DNA of 64,000 bases from Papilionanthe hookeriana x Papilionanthe teres (GCA_022702705.1 CM040421.1:59436621-59500620), one strand, 5' to 3'. Positions 24,201-36,581 are shown, counted from the first letter of the stretch. The notes: generated by a model from the letters alone, not told the origin. Program-made: numbers and translations.

Positions 24201-24609
24201 CCCTAGCTTTTTTCTTGGGCCATTGGTGTCACCTCTGAAACATGAGCCATTGGAGTCACCTCTGCAAACTATATATATTCCTAAACTAAATATACCTAAA
24301 ATTGTGCCGACACCACCACGACACTGACACCCACAAGGACTTGACTATTGCTATGAGGTATATCGCTTCTATCTGACCTTTTGATCCTAACATACCAGTT
24401 GCTACCATGTCTTCAGCGCAAGCATAAAGCCACCACAACCCTCTTCTGATGAGTCAAACCCCTCAGCTTCCGTCACTTCAAGGCAAGTCACCTCTGAATG
24501 CTTATACATTAGGTCGAAGGGAGATTTATAAGTAACCCGAACTTATAATATATTGTATTAGTTTTTGCTATAACTTATGACTAATATTAGTGTTTTACAT
24601 TTCATTCTT
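24201..24609 (+). other. Unassigned stretch upstream of the Ptta-like gene
   Basis: It holds one arm of a direct repeat (GCCGACACCACCACGACACT at about 24306, with a near copy at about 24167). A Pro/Ser-rich frame at 24400-24490 could be an N-terminal exon of the following transposase, but I cannot show it. Confidence 0.3.
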
Positions 24610-25735
24610 CCAAACAGTTTGCTGTCCATATCACGAATACCATTAAAAGCAAATATGTTGCTCCCTAACTCTCATGGAGGAAAATCCCGATCAAGGTTTA
24701 AGACACGTGGTACATGCAATTTGAGATAAAATTAATCAAATTTGAATTAAAATTATAAATATTTTTATATTAATAAAAATTTCTTCATAATTAGTTTGCA
24801 GAGGATCTTCTGCTGGGATCTTATGCAACATCAGCAGATCCAACATAATTTTGAGATCAGGGCAAGGATCGATTGGGGAATATGTTTACTGGGATTCATA
24901 AGAAGGGCGTGCAACCTATCTGAATAGTCGAGGATGTATGAGTGGAGTTGAACAGAGCGTGGTCAAGTCCAAATTATTAGAGGAAGAGGTAGACAACCCA
25001 GTGAAATCAAGGATCCATGTGTGGGGGCATGGGCACCTCACTATCCATTGGAGGTTTGTACCCACACACCAAGCACCAAGAGATGTTGGTAAGATTCATT
25101 CAATACTTAAGAAGTCATTAATGTAATTATTCGATACTTACTCGTTTTACATGTTAACAAAGACAAGAGCTTGGACGGGAGTCCATTTATGCCAAGTTAC
25201 ATACATGGATGCATCAACATTCAGAAACTCAATAGTGGGTCGGCGACAGCTCTCACTATGTCTATGTAAGAAAATTAATATTTTTATTTCTATAATTTAC
25301 TTTTAATCTTAATATAAAGCACTAGTTATTCTTTGGTTTTACTTCTATAGAAGGATTAGGAGAACATGAGGGAGACCTGGAGTCAGAACCCGATAGGTCT
25401 TGACAGCAGTAGTAGTCAATCTCTATCTAACCATTCTGATTTTGAGATTTGGAGGACAATTTTTGGGAAGAAGAAGGGGAGAGTATATTTTGAACCTCAT
25501 GGATTTTCCTACGAGGTCGAGCACTCCCATTCAGCTCAGAGTCGAAGGTCGTCATCGTCATCAATTAAGCTTAATTAGCTGAGTTACAGGAGAAATGCAA
25601 TGTTGATTCGCATGCCATAAATGAGAGGTTCGAGAGGCTCGAGGCCACCATTGCACACTTCGTGGCAAACAAACTCTTGGTGATGTGGAGAAGTACGAAG
25701 AGGAAGAAGTGGAAAATGATGCTGTCCAGTAGGAG
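24610..25735 (+). pseudogene. Ptta/En/Spm-type plant transposase gene, degenerate, with introns
   Basis: Members of this family (Pfam Transposase_24, Ptta/En/Spm) accompany CACTA DNA transposons. Four blocks read in family order. FAVHITNTIKSKYVAP.LSWRKIP lies at about 24616-24700. HKKGVQPI.IVEDV.VEL and GGMGTSLSIGG...HTKHQEM lie at about 24900-25090. ELGRESIYAKLHTWMHQHSE then WVGDSSHYVYV lies at about 25168-25265 and is followed by GTAAGA. After a TATAG acceptor at about 25352, FEIWRTIFGKKKGRVYFEP precedes a short coiled-coil segment, AINERFERLEATIAHF (about 25615-25665). Several in-frame stops and one frame change disrupt the first three blocks. The intron-like gaps show that this is genomic decay, not a processed copy. 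No CACTA terminal repeats were found. Confidence 0.65.
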
Positions 25736-28269
25736 TTTTATCCCTTTTTTTATCTTATATTTGGATGAGACATTTTATAAATATTTATTTTACGAATAAT
25801 TTAGGAATTTAAGTATTAGATGGATGATTTATTAGATTACCTGAGTCATGTATGATTATTCCATTTGTTATCACTTTTTATATTTGTTCGTTAAATCTGC
25901 TGAGAGATATGATTAATGTTGGTATATATAAATCTAAAAATTATTTCTTCAGAACTGTATTGAGATTCGTGCATGATTAATTTGATTTTTGTGTGACATA
26001 TAAAATATAAATTAATAATTTATGCACACATAGTATATATTGACATAGTATGTATGTATGTATGTATGTATTATGTCAATATGTGGATCTGTTAATGTTG
26101 CAGAAGATTTGGACAGCTGTACCAAGTGCTTTTAACAAACAGACAACTTCATTATATGGACTGATATTCATTTGGAGACGACTCTATTATTCCTCAAACC
26201 TACCTGAGATCTGTCCATCGTATCAGCAGAGGATGAGCTGCTTCCTTAGCTGTGCTTAGCTGTAAATGACAAGACGCCTGCTCACTTATTTTCTATATAT
26301 CACTAACTTGTGCTATATATATTGGCCTTTTTTTGGGATAGATTAAAATGATGATGTGTGTAATATTAGTTATTTTTCTACAGAAAGTTTGACTATATTC
26401 TTAATTTTTAAAATGTTATGGCCAAGTTTTTTCATTTGATATAGTTATTTTTTATTTTTAATTTTTTCTATCGTCTTCAAAATAATTCTAAATGTATTTT
26501 TTTTTTTCAGAATTCAATGGAAAATGAGAAGTTTACAATAAATAACTTCAAATATTTAGATAAATTTATTCAAATTTTAATATTCTATTTTCAAAAATGA
26601 TTATAAATATCTTTATATTCTTGTATAAATTTGAATCAAAGTTGAATTTTAAAAATAGAAAAAAAAAGTTGAATTTACAAAATATGATGAGAGATAATAT
26701 TTTTATTCAATCAAATCTCAATATAAGTTGGATCTAAATTTATTTGATAGATACGACATCAAGACAAGACTACTCATGATTATAGTAAAGAAAATATAAT
26801 GTGAACAAGGGAGAGTTCGAGATTTGGGCTAGGTTCATATTATTGTTCACATTCTACACTTTGTGGTTGACGGGCTCATGTGCCTCTTTTATATATGTGA
26901 CTCCCGTTTATATATATCATTACATAAATTAAACGAGTAGGTAGTATCATAATGGTTCATAACAACATTTAGTATTGAGGCATATGTTGTGATGCATCCA
27001 TAGTTTGTAATGCCTTTAGTAGCTTAAATGATCTTATAATTCTCTCAATCATCAATTGAATAAACAAGTGATGAGTCAGTAGAGTGCCAAATTAGTTGAG
27101 GCCAAATTAGCTATGGATAAAGACAAATTGATCGTAAGGAGATCTTATCATCCTATCTTCGAGAGCCTTTGGTGGAAGTTAGCATCGGATTGGCCTTAGC
27201 GAAATAGCATTAAATAGTATCATAACTTTTGATTCTGCCATTGCTGAATTTTTGAGTTGATCCAATAAGTTCACAAGATGTCAGGGACCTGAGATTAGTT
27301 CAGTAGTTGTTGAGTCACCTTAGCCAGACACACGAAGTTGTAGGCTAGTAGGTGGAAAACATGCCAACAAATCGATATGATTTGAATTCAACAGCAAATC
27401 AAATTTATTGATGCAACAACCCAAACTCTCACTCATCGAAATATTGTTTGCTTTGGCCTAAATACATCATGAATTGTTCCATTGATGTAACTTCCCAAGA
27501 GGTCACTCTCTATACGAGCAAGCTTAAATTTGGAGTTTCTAATGAAATTCCAACCCATTTTTTAAAAGTGCAATTTCATTCTATTTAAATTATTTCTCAA
27601 AATTTTCACTAAAGTAACTAGTATCCTCATCCTTGCACTTAACCTAGAATCATCCACCATGCTAATAAGATTGTAGAGATGGCCCTTACAAATTCAAGAG
27701 GTGGTCCTCTTAGTACAACAAGTTGTGTTGCATGGCTCTCACCTTTATGCTAATTTAACACTGATAACATTTGTATGTGCCCTAACATTCACACATTGAG
27801 ATATTATTAACATTACCCTAATGTCCTCACAATTTGGACTAATTGGTGTATCATTACAAGTGGTTACCCATCCTAGATGTTCACCCATATGAGCATGGTT
27901 AACTTTAGAGTTTCGAATAAAATTTTAATTGTTTAGATTCATTTTATCTAAGGGGTTTCATAGCAAGTTTGTGGGTCAAGCGGTTATGAATTGATTTATA
28001 TGATCATTTACTACATAAAAAACCAATATAAAATAGCACTCACAAAATTTTTTTTATTATAATTAACACTTGAAATAAGAGAATTATTTTAAACTTTTTT
28101 TTTACAATTTCTCCTCTTAGTATATGATTTCTTCCTTCTTCAGTCTTTGAATTTTCACCTAGGTAAAGGTAAGAAAGCCTGGTAGTGATTTAAAATTTTT
28201 TTCTTAAATATTTGCATCTAGTTTTTTAACTTGTAGTTAAGTATTATTAATATTTAAATATTATGGGCA
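25736..28269. other. AT-rich spacer without recognised genes
   Basis: No domain, RNA gene or clear element end was recognised on either strand. A (TATG)n microsatellite lies at 26047-26070. The short open frame at 26050-26259 begins within it and has no family. Confidence 0.5.
26047..26070. repeat. (TATG)n microsatellite
   Basis: Five to six TATG units in AT-rich spacer. Confidence 0.9.
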
Positions 28270-29933
28270 TATGACTTAAATAGTTATTTAATAATTTCTA
28301 TTTGCACAACGATGCACTAAAAATATATGTTGTTTTTGCTATATAATTTTATCCATTTTTGGTGATATTGCACTTTAAAGAAATGTATTTTTCATGATTT
28401 GTTGCAGGTATGATGATTTTATGTGATTGGAGCGAAAAGAAGCGAAAATGAACAAATTCAGAGCAAAAAGGAGCAAAAAGGAGGAAAACAAATTCTGGCG
28501 CCGACACCATTTTCTAGAGAGCTTTGAAATTAATTTGACGATAGGGCGCCGACGGCGCCCAATGTCGATGGACTTCTAATTTGAAAAGTTTTGGCGACTT
28601 TTTGAAGGGATTCCTATAGAAACTCTTGGGATTTTGTTCCTAACTCATAAGTAACTATTTTTGGACGAAAATTAGTGTGTGTCCTGTGTATTCTAGAGAG
28701 TCTAGTGTGTTTTGAGTGTTAGGTCTTAGGAGAGAAGAGTGTAGAAGTGACAATTTGAGAGGGATTCTTCTCTAAGTAGTGAAGGAGAAGGAGTAAAATG
28801 AGAGATTGCTTCTTCCTTTCATTTCTAAAGAGGGAATTGAGTGTTGTAAAAAGGATAGAAAATTATTCAAAGGAACTTCAAGAGAATGGCATTGGGGAAG
28901 AGAAAGAGATACGTTCTATTTTCTTTTGTGATTTGTATGACTTTTATTTTATATACAAAATCCATGTTTTATTGTGTCTTCTCTATGAATTCTGAGTGGT
29001 CTCCTTTGTCTTTCTTCTTGCATAGAGATGTGATGATGTGGATTTGAAGTTTTTTTAAAATATTGAAGAAATTGTCATGATTTTTCATTTCGAACTTAAT
29101 TTACTTTTCGATCTGGCCAATTGGATTGTTAAAATATATTGTTAAACATTAACTCTGAAAGGATTTAGTGTCTTACAACAAGAATGAATAACCCATTCAA
29201 TTTCCATGGATGAATTGCGTAGTTCATGGGAATTGAGTGCAAATAAATAGAGAAATGTGCTTTGATGGATGTCAAATTGGAGGTTTCAGGGTGACAGAAT
29301 GAGACCCCCAATTTGGTCCTAAGATTAGTAAGTAAACTCGAAGGTTAGCCTTTAAGTGAAGGGTGAGTGGGAGCTCCATAGTGACAACCGGTATCCTCCC
29401 AGCATAGCCTTAGATTTAGTAACTAAACTTTGGATATGTCAATGTTCTTTTCATGCTTGGAAGAGGGGGTACTCTTTTAAGGGTAAAGAAATAATTATAC
29501 TCCTATTTGGCACAATACCATTAGATAATAATTTCATATCATTCACAAATCATATTCTCATTGCAAGAGGAAAGATACTTTTCTCATATATCAAAAGCTT
29601 TCAAATATATAGCTTAGTGTGTGTCTGTTAGTTAATTATATTTTGAAGATATTAGAAGATTGTAGTTTGCTTAATTGTTACTGTTTTCTGCATTTTGGTG
29701 GTAGAAGTAAGCATTAAAATTTAATCATAATTTGAGTATTGAAATTCAGTATTACATTATCTATAGTAAGATTCACCCTTTCCTGTGGGATCGATAACAA
29801 GGACTCCATTAGAGCCCTGTATTACTTGATACGATACGTATACTTGCGTTGAATGCGCGGACTTTGCAAAATTATTATAAATATATATAAATTTGAGTTC
29901 ATAAGTTATTGCAATATTAAAGTTCGGCCCGCA
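28270..29933 (+). mobile_element. Athila-like LTR (apparently solo or isolated)
   Basis: It parallels the 5' LTR at 55.2-57.0 kb. AGCAAAAAGGAG clusters (28460-28490) match 55330-55355. A GGCGCC palindromic motif is present at 28548. CCTGTGGGATCGATA (29782) and GATACGTATACTTGCGT (29834) match 56773 and 56828, the conserved 3' end of this LTR type. The right end is placed at GCA 29932-29933, aligning with GTCA at 56981. The left end is approximate. No tRNA-Asp primer site follows, so this is not an intact 5' LTR. The small open frames inside are not genes. Confidence 0.65.
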
Positions 29934-32900
29934 TGACACAAGAAAATTTTTTTCTTAAGAAAATAAATTTTTGGGACATTTAGATAAGCATAGAAACATT
30001 AGATTTTGATGATGGTCTAAAAAGGTTCAAATATCATTCAACATAGTTTGAATGTTCAAACATTATTTTTACATGTTCAATCTGCTTTGAATAATTTTCA
30101 AATTTGCCTCAAGTATCTTTTGATTATTTATCAAACATATCCAATTCTAATTTAAGCAAGTTCAAATAATGCTCAAACATCATTTAGATCATATTTGATA
30201 TTTGATTGAACATGAATTGAACCTTAAAATGGCCTTTCTAAGTACTAAGTTAAATAAGCTTCCAGATAGGTGAATAAGATTGGCATTTTTTAAACCAAAA
30301 TGGGATGTTCTTTTTCATGCTTAATATTTTTTTGAACTTAATATAATGTTCATGTATTCCTTTGAATAGCAAAATATCAATATTTATATGTTATATGATG
30401 GACAATGGAAAAGATATAGTCAAGTTTGGTGGACATTTACTACAAAATAGACCAATAGTTTGATAGCATGAAGAAGAATTAACCCAAAAATCTTGTTAAA
30501 CTTCTATACATAATTATAATGACTAATAAAAAAAAATTATCTTTGAAGTTGGATGTGGTATACTATTTTTGTGGATCATAATGTATAACATTAATTTCTC
30601 TAAGATAAATTTATAAGAACAATGATCTTGCTTTTTTTTAATAAGACATTATACCTATTTAACACCACTCCCTTATTTATGTATTAAATATATAAAAAAT
30701 AAATTAATAATAGATTAAAACTAAGTTCACTCAAATATACTTGAATGGAAAGAATAAGTGCTAAAAATAAGGAAGCGTAATGTAAGGTCAATCAATCCAA
30801 TGCACCTAATGATACACCATGAATTAATTTTATAGAGCATAAAATGTAATGATTCAAAATAAACATGAAATGCCCAATGTGATCCAAATTAGACTATTAA
30901 ACAAATGAAGTCTCTTGATTTTTCATGTGGTTAGGGAGAGAAGCAAAGTTCAATAAGAAAAGCTAAATAATTCTTACCCTAAAATAGAAAATTCTTAAAA
31001 AAAAACATTAATTTTAATGTTGTTAATATATTAGACTCATGTTCAAGACTTTCCAAAATACATATAAAGAATGGACACCGTTTAATGATTAGATAAATTG
31101 AGGAAGTTATATTTATATATAATGAAATAAAATTTTGTATTCATGGCTGAAAAATAAAAAAAAGGATAATCATAACATTAATTTTTCCTTTTAAAATTAT
31201 TCAAGGAGTATATAAAAAAATAAATGGGCACAATTGGACTTGCTAAAATTTCATAGACATATAGTATGATATACTTGTTCTCAATATATTAAATACGATA
31301 AAGGTGCTCACTTTTGGCGCAACAGACATATAATTAAGGGCAATAACGTTATATCAGGCTCAACTTTAAAGCTAAAGATTATAATATATGATTTTAAGAA
31401 AGGTTATGAGATTAATTTATCATATGATAAATTTTGGCGGTGTAGTGAGTACTCTATGATTTATGTATAAGTTTCCCTTGAAGTATTTGTTGTTTAGTTA
31501 CAACCATATATTACATGCTAAATAATAAAAGATAAACACAAGGATTAATCATTCACATAATACTAAAAAAAACTTCCAAGTATATTACTTATGTTCGGGT
31601 ATTTAAATTTAAGGCTTCAAAGATAAATGTCATCTAGCTCTATATGTTACTGGAGTGTTTCTTAAAAAGGATAGATGGCTTCTTAAGTAATTTTTCAAAA
31701 AGCGCTTAATATATTTTAAATATAGCTAATAATGCTTTTCAAATTTATTTAGAAAACTAAATTTGTTATAAAAGGAGATATGGCTTATCTGTTATCAAAA
31801 AGACATGAATATATCTTTGTCTGAGAGACTATGAATCTTAGTTCGGCTCAACTAAGAAATCTCATGAAAGTAATGATGTTATATCCACAGAGATTTTAAT
31901 TCTAGTTCAAAACTTCGTATGTTTTGATTGAGAGCTTTTTAAAGTTTCGTATGCTATGATAAAGAACTTTATGTAGTAGAGACTTCATTAGAAGTATATG
32001 ATGTAAAATCTTCAAAGTATTGGTTGGTAAATTTAAGATTTTATTTTGATGCAATTATAAAGCTATTGAGAAGTTAAGAAAACCAAGTGATAGTGAGGTG
32101 GTGGAATGGTTTATAGGGATGGAGGAAAAGTGGTGGAAGGGATGGACATGGTTGACAGAGTGAGGATTAGATGGCTAATTTTGTGTTGATTTTTCTTTGC
32201 TAAGGATGGATGTGTTTTATTTACTTGGAAGGAGGTATGACCTCCAAATTAAAGGTTTGAGAATCTGGGGAACTATAGTAGAGATATTATAAGTTAATTG
32301 CTTAATTGTGGGAGAGTTATGGTACATAGAAGTTGGGTGCCGATGGCGAACATATAACAAATTTTCTTCTTCGTGAAAGTGTTTAGCTTATTTTTATGAA
32401 GAGTTGGGTTTTTTCTCAAGTTCCTATAAAGTTGGGAAGAAGTCAAATAATAGAAAGTGAGAAGAGTATACTTAGGGTTCTCAAACCTTAATTAATCTCG
32501 AAGGTTAGTTATAGAAAAGCACATTTGAGCATAATTTAGCAAACAATCAAAAGAGAATTTATTCATTGAATCATGAAGTATAAGACATAAATAAGAAAAA
32601 AGAGAGAAAACCTATATGAATTATTTAAATTTTCTTGAATAAAATTTCCCTCATAAAAGATTGTAGCCAACCCTTAATGTATTAAAATCATAAATTTGAA
32701 AGTGAATTAATAGGTCAAAATTTGAGAAATCTAATAAAAATTTAAAATTTATTTGTCCATCTTAATATTTGGTTGCTAGAAATGTTTAGAAATGATTTTG
32801 GCGTTTAAAAAAAATCTCGAACTACTTACATGCCTGAGCCCATCAAATTCATAAATAAAAGAAAATAAAAAATAATAATAATAATTTAAATTTCTTGATT

Positions 32901-33568
32901 GCCCCTATTTATGATCTGGTGATGGCCATACTTGATTATTCTACTTAAAAAATTCTCCGTTTATTGAACTCTACTCTAAGAGTTAAACGTGTCCCAATGA
33001 GATGAAGGATCAATGCTTTATATGTCTATACATATGAAATATTTGTAGCTATATGTTCACCACATTGTAAAACATATGTAATTATTATAATTATTAATAA
33101 TGACTAAAATTATGAAAATGTTTTTTAAAAGTTGGTTAGTTTGCTAATCCTAGGGATTTAAAAATCTATTAGTTGCATTGAAAATAGAAATAAAAAGCAA
33201 ATTTATAGACTAACTCATAAGGAAGTCATTCAATATAAGGGCTATATTTATTTATTTATTATTATTTTTTAGTTTTACATAGCAAGAGAGAGTGTAAGAT
33301 AAAACAAATGCTATTAGACCACTCATATGATGCATACTATAATAAATAGCCTGCATATAGTAATCATTATTTTATTTCATATGGATTTAATACATGTAAG
33401 TGAAGAACATGCAAGTTCTTCACTGATAATACCATAGTAAAAAATTTTTTTTGACAAATGTTTAGTTGATTTGAATTTTAAACATAAATATATTTATGCA
33501 ATCTAATGTAATTATCATGGTACATCAATTTAAATAGAGATGACTTATGAGTGAAGTTCAATATAAGT
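29934..33568. other. AT-rich spacer without recognised genes
   Basis: The stretch is long and AT-rich. Near 30020-30230 the word GTTCAAA/TTTGAAC recurs. No coding domain, RNA gene or transposon terminus could be supported on either strand. Confidence 0.5.
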
Positions 33569-33763
33569 TCAATTTTCTGAGTTAAGAGTAGCTATTTGTG
33601 TCTTAAGTATCAAAGACATATCATTTTTTACAACAAGGAAATGATCGTCGAGTGGATCATTAGAGGGGGTGTTGTAGTGGATATCTGAAAGCATAATAGG
33701 TGTGAACAATTCATAAGGCAAACATATAACATCCTTTATATGGAAGACAAACTCTTTAATTAT

Positions 33764-33771
33764 AGGACTAG
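33764..33771. repeat. Target-site duplication, left (AGGACTAG)
   Basis: An identical 8-mer is found at 34301-34308, flanking the hAT-type element. An 8 bp target duplication is diagnostic of hAT transposons. Confidence 0.85.
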
Positions 33772-34300
33772 ATAGGGGTGTAAATGAGCCGAACACGAGT
33801 GAGCTAGGCTTAGCTCGTGTTCCGCTCGTTTATATTTCGAGCTCACAAAGTGTGTTCATATTCAGCTCGTTTGCTTAGCGAGCTGAACACGAGCCATTCA
33901 TGAACAAAGAGTTGTTTTGAAAATCCTAATCACATATCCATAAGATGTTAAGGATTGAAGCAAGATTTAAATATTATTGTTTATATTAAAACATTATTTG
34001 AATCTATTTTAATAATTTTTATTCTATTTTCTCAAGTAATACTTTTAATTGATTATAAATCATTGTAACCTTGTAGTCAATTGTTTTTTTTTAAATACTA
34101 CTCATCAGATATATATATATATATATATATATATTTATTTATTTATTGATGAGTAATATTTCAAGTCAAAACAAGCCGTACACGAATGAACAAATCTTTG
34201 TTCGTGTTCGGCTCGTTAACTTAACGAACGAGCCGAACACAAGCTTCTTAACAAGCCGAACACAAGCTGCTCGCGAACAACGAGCCGTTTTAACAGCCCT
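33772..34300. mobile_element. hAT-type non-autonomous element (529 bp)
   Basis: The left end ATAGGGGTGTAAATGAGCCG and the complement of the right end, AGGGCTGTTAAAACGGCTCG, form imperfect terminal inverted repeats. They are followed on both sides by several subterminal copies of the GAACACGAGC / GTGTTCGGCTCG motif. The AGGGGTGTAAA..GAGC start is typical of plant hAT MITEs. There is no transposase. An AT microsatellite (34109-34132) lies in the middle. Identical 8 bp duplications flank it, so the insertion is well preserved. Confidence 0.85.
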
Positions 34301-34308
34301 AGGACTAG
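34301..34308. repeat. Target-site duplication, right (AGGACTAG)
   Basis: Identical to 33764-33771. Confidence 0.85.
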
Positions 34309-34447
34309 GAGAGGTGTCATAAAAATCAACTTCATCCATAATATGTGTTAGAGGGAATACGTAAGATGTATGGTGAATTAACAATAACAAAATATGTGAC
34401 AAGTTATAAATTACTATAAAAAAAGGTGTGGTAGGTAAGCTAAACAA

Positions 34448-35500
34448 ATAATATTGAAGTAAGGTTTCAATTTGAAAATTAGCAAATAATAGTGTTCTCT
34501 TAATTAAAAAGAATTTTTTTTTAAAAAAAAATTGACTTTTGTAACTTTAACTTGAAGCTTTAATAAAGTTAACTAGAGAATTAAATGTTTTCTTACGAAA
34601 ATTAATGTATTATTTCCAACAACTATTGTCATGTATTTCTTTCACCATTAATTCAAACACTTAAAGTTATATTATTTATAAACTCATTATAATCATAGAT
34701 GCAATGGATTTTAGGTGAAGTTGATTTTACTTGCTATGTAGAGAAGCTATGTCACTTATGTTTAATGTTAAACATGAATCTCCTTAACATGTTCCAAGAT
34801 TGTTAAATCTTTCATCGTCCTTAATTTCTTTCCCCCCCTAAAATTTCCTATAGAATTAATCTCCATTTCAAAAATATATTCCTTTTGGTAATTTATGTAT
34901 TATTTCATATAGAGCTTTACTTTGTTTAATAAAATTAGAATTTAATCATTTATCTTGTTTCAATGACTTTGCATAAGCTATTCTATTAGGAAGTTTCATC
35001 CGGTTGGAAATTGATATTTTTCTTTGAAATGTAGGCAAATTTCTCCTCTGAAATTTGACATTATTATTTTTTTCTTCAAAAATTAAGAAAAAAAAGATAT
35101 AAAATTATGATGGATAAAACAACTTCTTAGAAAACTTGAAAGTTATAAATATACAATAACTTTCTTATAACCACCATTCTTTAAAATATCTTAGAATGAA
35201 TCCATCAATAATTTTGAAAGTCAAACCAAATAATTCCTTTTCAAAGCCTACACCCACCTATAATATATTATTATTTGCAACTTTCTATTCATTGTAATTT
35301 TTTTTTAACAATTCTTCTTAGAACAGTGAAATATAATTGTACCTTTTATAAATTTTTTTACACCCTAAACCCTATATATTTTCCATAAACAGGAGCTAAG
35401 ATGCCTCATTATTTCTAGAAATTAATATATCATACATAGATATATAATAATTAACCTACATTTAACCCATTTTACAGACAAAACTTCTGTTAAGGAACAG
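34448..35500. other. AT-rich spacer
   Basis: Nothing recognisable beyond A/T homopolymer runs. It ends at the abrupt rise in C/T content at about 35510. Confidence 0.5.
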
Positions 35501-35509
35501 TAATTGCAC

Positions 35510-35646
35510 GCAATTCACACCCTTTCTCTCTCTTCCTCTCGCTCTCTCACTCTCTCACCCTCTGTGTTGGCTGCGAAAGCACTAGGATGACCTCCGTCGT
35601 CTTCCTCCATTACCGCACGGCCAAAACTGAGCTTAAGCGGCTATGA
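35510..35646. other. TC-rich segment with tiny GC-rich open frames
   Basis: A CTCTCTC-rich plus-strand stretch (35521-35565) leads into ATG at 35587 and a 19-codon frame ending TGA at 35646. On the minus strand a 31-codon Glu/Arg-rich frame (Met 35610 to 35515) covers the same bases. It lies about 160 bp beyond the DUF538 stop, so it may be that gene's 3' UTR, or the first exon of an undetected plus-strand transcript. Neither is proven. Confidence 0.25.
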
Positions 35647-35802
35647 CAAGCCAGTATACTAATTAATCTGCTGCGCTATTTCATACCGCAAGCACACAAA
35701 CACACCAACAGCACAGAAACAGAGTCGAATCAGGGAAACCAAGCAAACCACAGCAGCCAATGTATGAAATCATGGCTGAGAAGTTTTTGCAGCCGTCCAA
35801 GA

Positions 35803-36476
35803 TCAGATGACGGCCCTCGCGTTATCTTCTTGATCAAGTTCGTACCTCAGCTTCCCGGATTGGCTCTGTCCAATCCCATTCACAATTTCCATAACTTCAA
35901 GAATTGGATGGAGAATGAGGGAAAGAGGAATTAAAGAGGTAGAAATGAGGGTACCTCGGAAACGATCTGGGCGATGCGGGTTCCCTCGAGGAGGTGATCG
36001 CGGGTAGGCGGAGTGACAGAGGGCGAGCAATCGGGAGGGGTTTCGAAGAGAGAGAGGGAGAACTGTTTGTAGACGATGCCGACATCGAAGTAGATGAGAC
36101 CTGAGCTGGGGATGTCAACGCGGATGCCCCGTACGGGGAACCAGAGGAAGAGCTCCTGTGCTGAGAGGCCGGAGATGGAGCCGATCTGGCCGTAGCTGAC
36201 GGTGCAGGTGATGTTGCGAGCATAGTGAACATCCGTCTCGAATTTTGCGGTGCACTCTTCATCCAAATGAACTTCGAAGTGGCCTTCATCGTCGAGGTGG
36301 AATTCGCGTACGCCCTTAGGGAAGAGGCCGCTCGGAAGACCATGACGTCGCAAAACCTCATAAGCGGTCTTCGCCGGAGCCTCCGCCTCCGCCGCCGCCG
36401 CTTCTTTCGTCGGAGCGGCGACGAGTATGAGAGGAATGAGGGTGAAGAGCAGGGGAAAAGGGTGTCGACCGATCAT
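35803..36476 (-). CDS. DUF538 family secreted protein (two exons)
   Basis: This plant-specific DUF538 protein has unresolved biochemical function. Exon 1 (36476-35955, 174 codons) starts at the Met that opens a signal-peptide-like stretch: MIGRHP, a Leu/Ile-rich core, then Ala-rich to about residue 30. An upstream in-frame Met at 36521 would spoil it. Family motifs follow in order: AYEVLRRHGLPSGLFPKGV, DEGHFEVHLDEEC, YARNITCTVSYGQIGSISGL, LFLWFPVRGIRVD, and YFDVGIVYKQFSLSLFETPP. The exon ends IAQIVSE before a GAG/GTACCC donor. I propose an 89 bp intron (35954-35866) with acceptor GGACAG. Exon 2 (35865-35803) then adds SQSGKLRYELDQEDNARAVI and a stop, giving 194 aa, a normal family length. Unspliced reading instead ends VPSFLPL at 35931. 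The gene is intact and much more GC-rich than its surroundings. The splice model is inference. Confidence 0.9.
35866..35954 (-). other. Proposed 89 bp intron of the DUF538 gene
   Basis: Donor GAG/GTACCC at 35954 and acceptor GGACAG/AG at 35866 keep phase 0. A nearer AG (minus-strand TTGAAG, 35895) would give a 60 bp intron and an immediate stop, so the 89 bp choice is preferred. The intron is pyrimidine-rich in its first half. Confidence 0.6.
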
Positions 36477-36581
36477 GCTCTCCGTCTGTCTCCCGCTCAA
36501 ATCGGGGAGAAAAAGGGTCACGGATTTGAGGAAATCTAGAGAGAGAAAGAAAAGAAGTTTAGAAAGAGAAAGGAAATCTAG

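Larger units (their letters stand above)
33569..34447 (-). pseudogene. Unrecognised short open frame interrupted by a hAT-type insertion
   Basis: On the minus strand an open frame starts upstream (Met 34447) and reads HIMDEVDFYDTSP up to the insertion. On the other side (33763 down to 33569) it continues as SPIIKEFVFHIKDVICL and on to a stop. With the insertion and one target copy removed, the two parts stay in the same frame through the AGGACTAG site. I do not recognise the product, the composition is not strongly coding, and the frame could be chance. It is worth recording because frame continuity is exact. Confidence 0.3.

Noticed and set aside
28798..28995. 65-codon ORF in the 28-30 kb region
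   Set aside because: It lies inside an Athila-like LTR matched to the copy at 55-57 kb and has no domain.
31300..31330. TTTTGGCGCAACAG as another tRNA-Asp PBS
   Set aside because: Only the first seven bases match the PBS and no LTR end precedes it.
36477..36521. Upstream in-frame Met of the DUF538 gene as start
   Set aside because: It would add 15 mostly polar residues ahead of a clear signal-peptide start at 36476, although use of it cannot be excluded.
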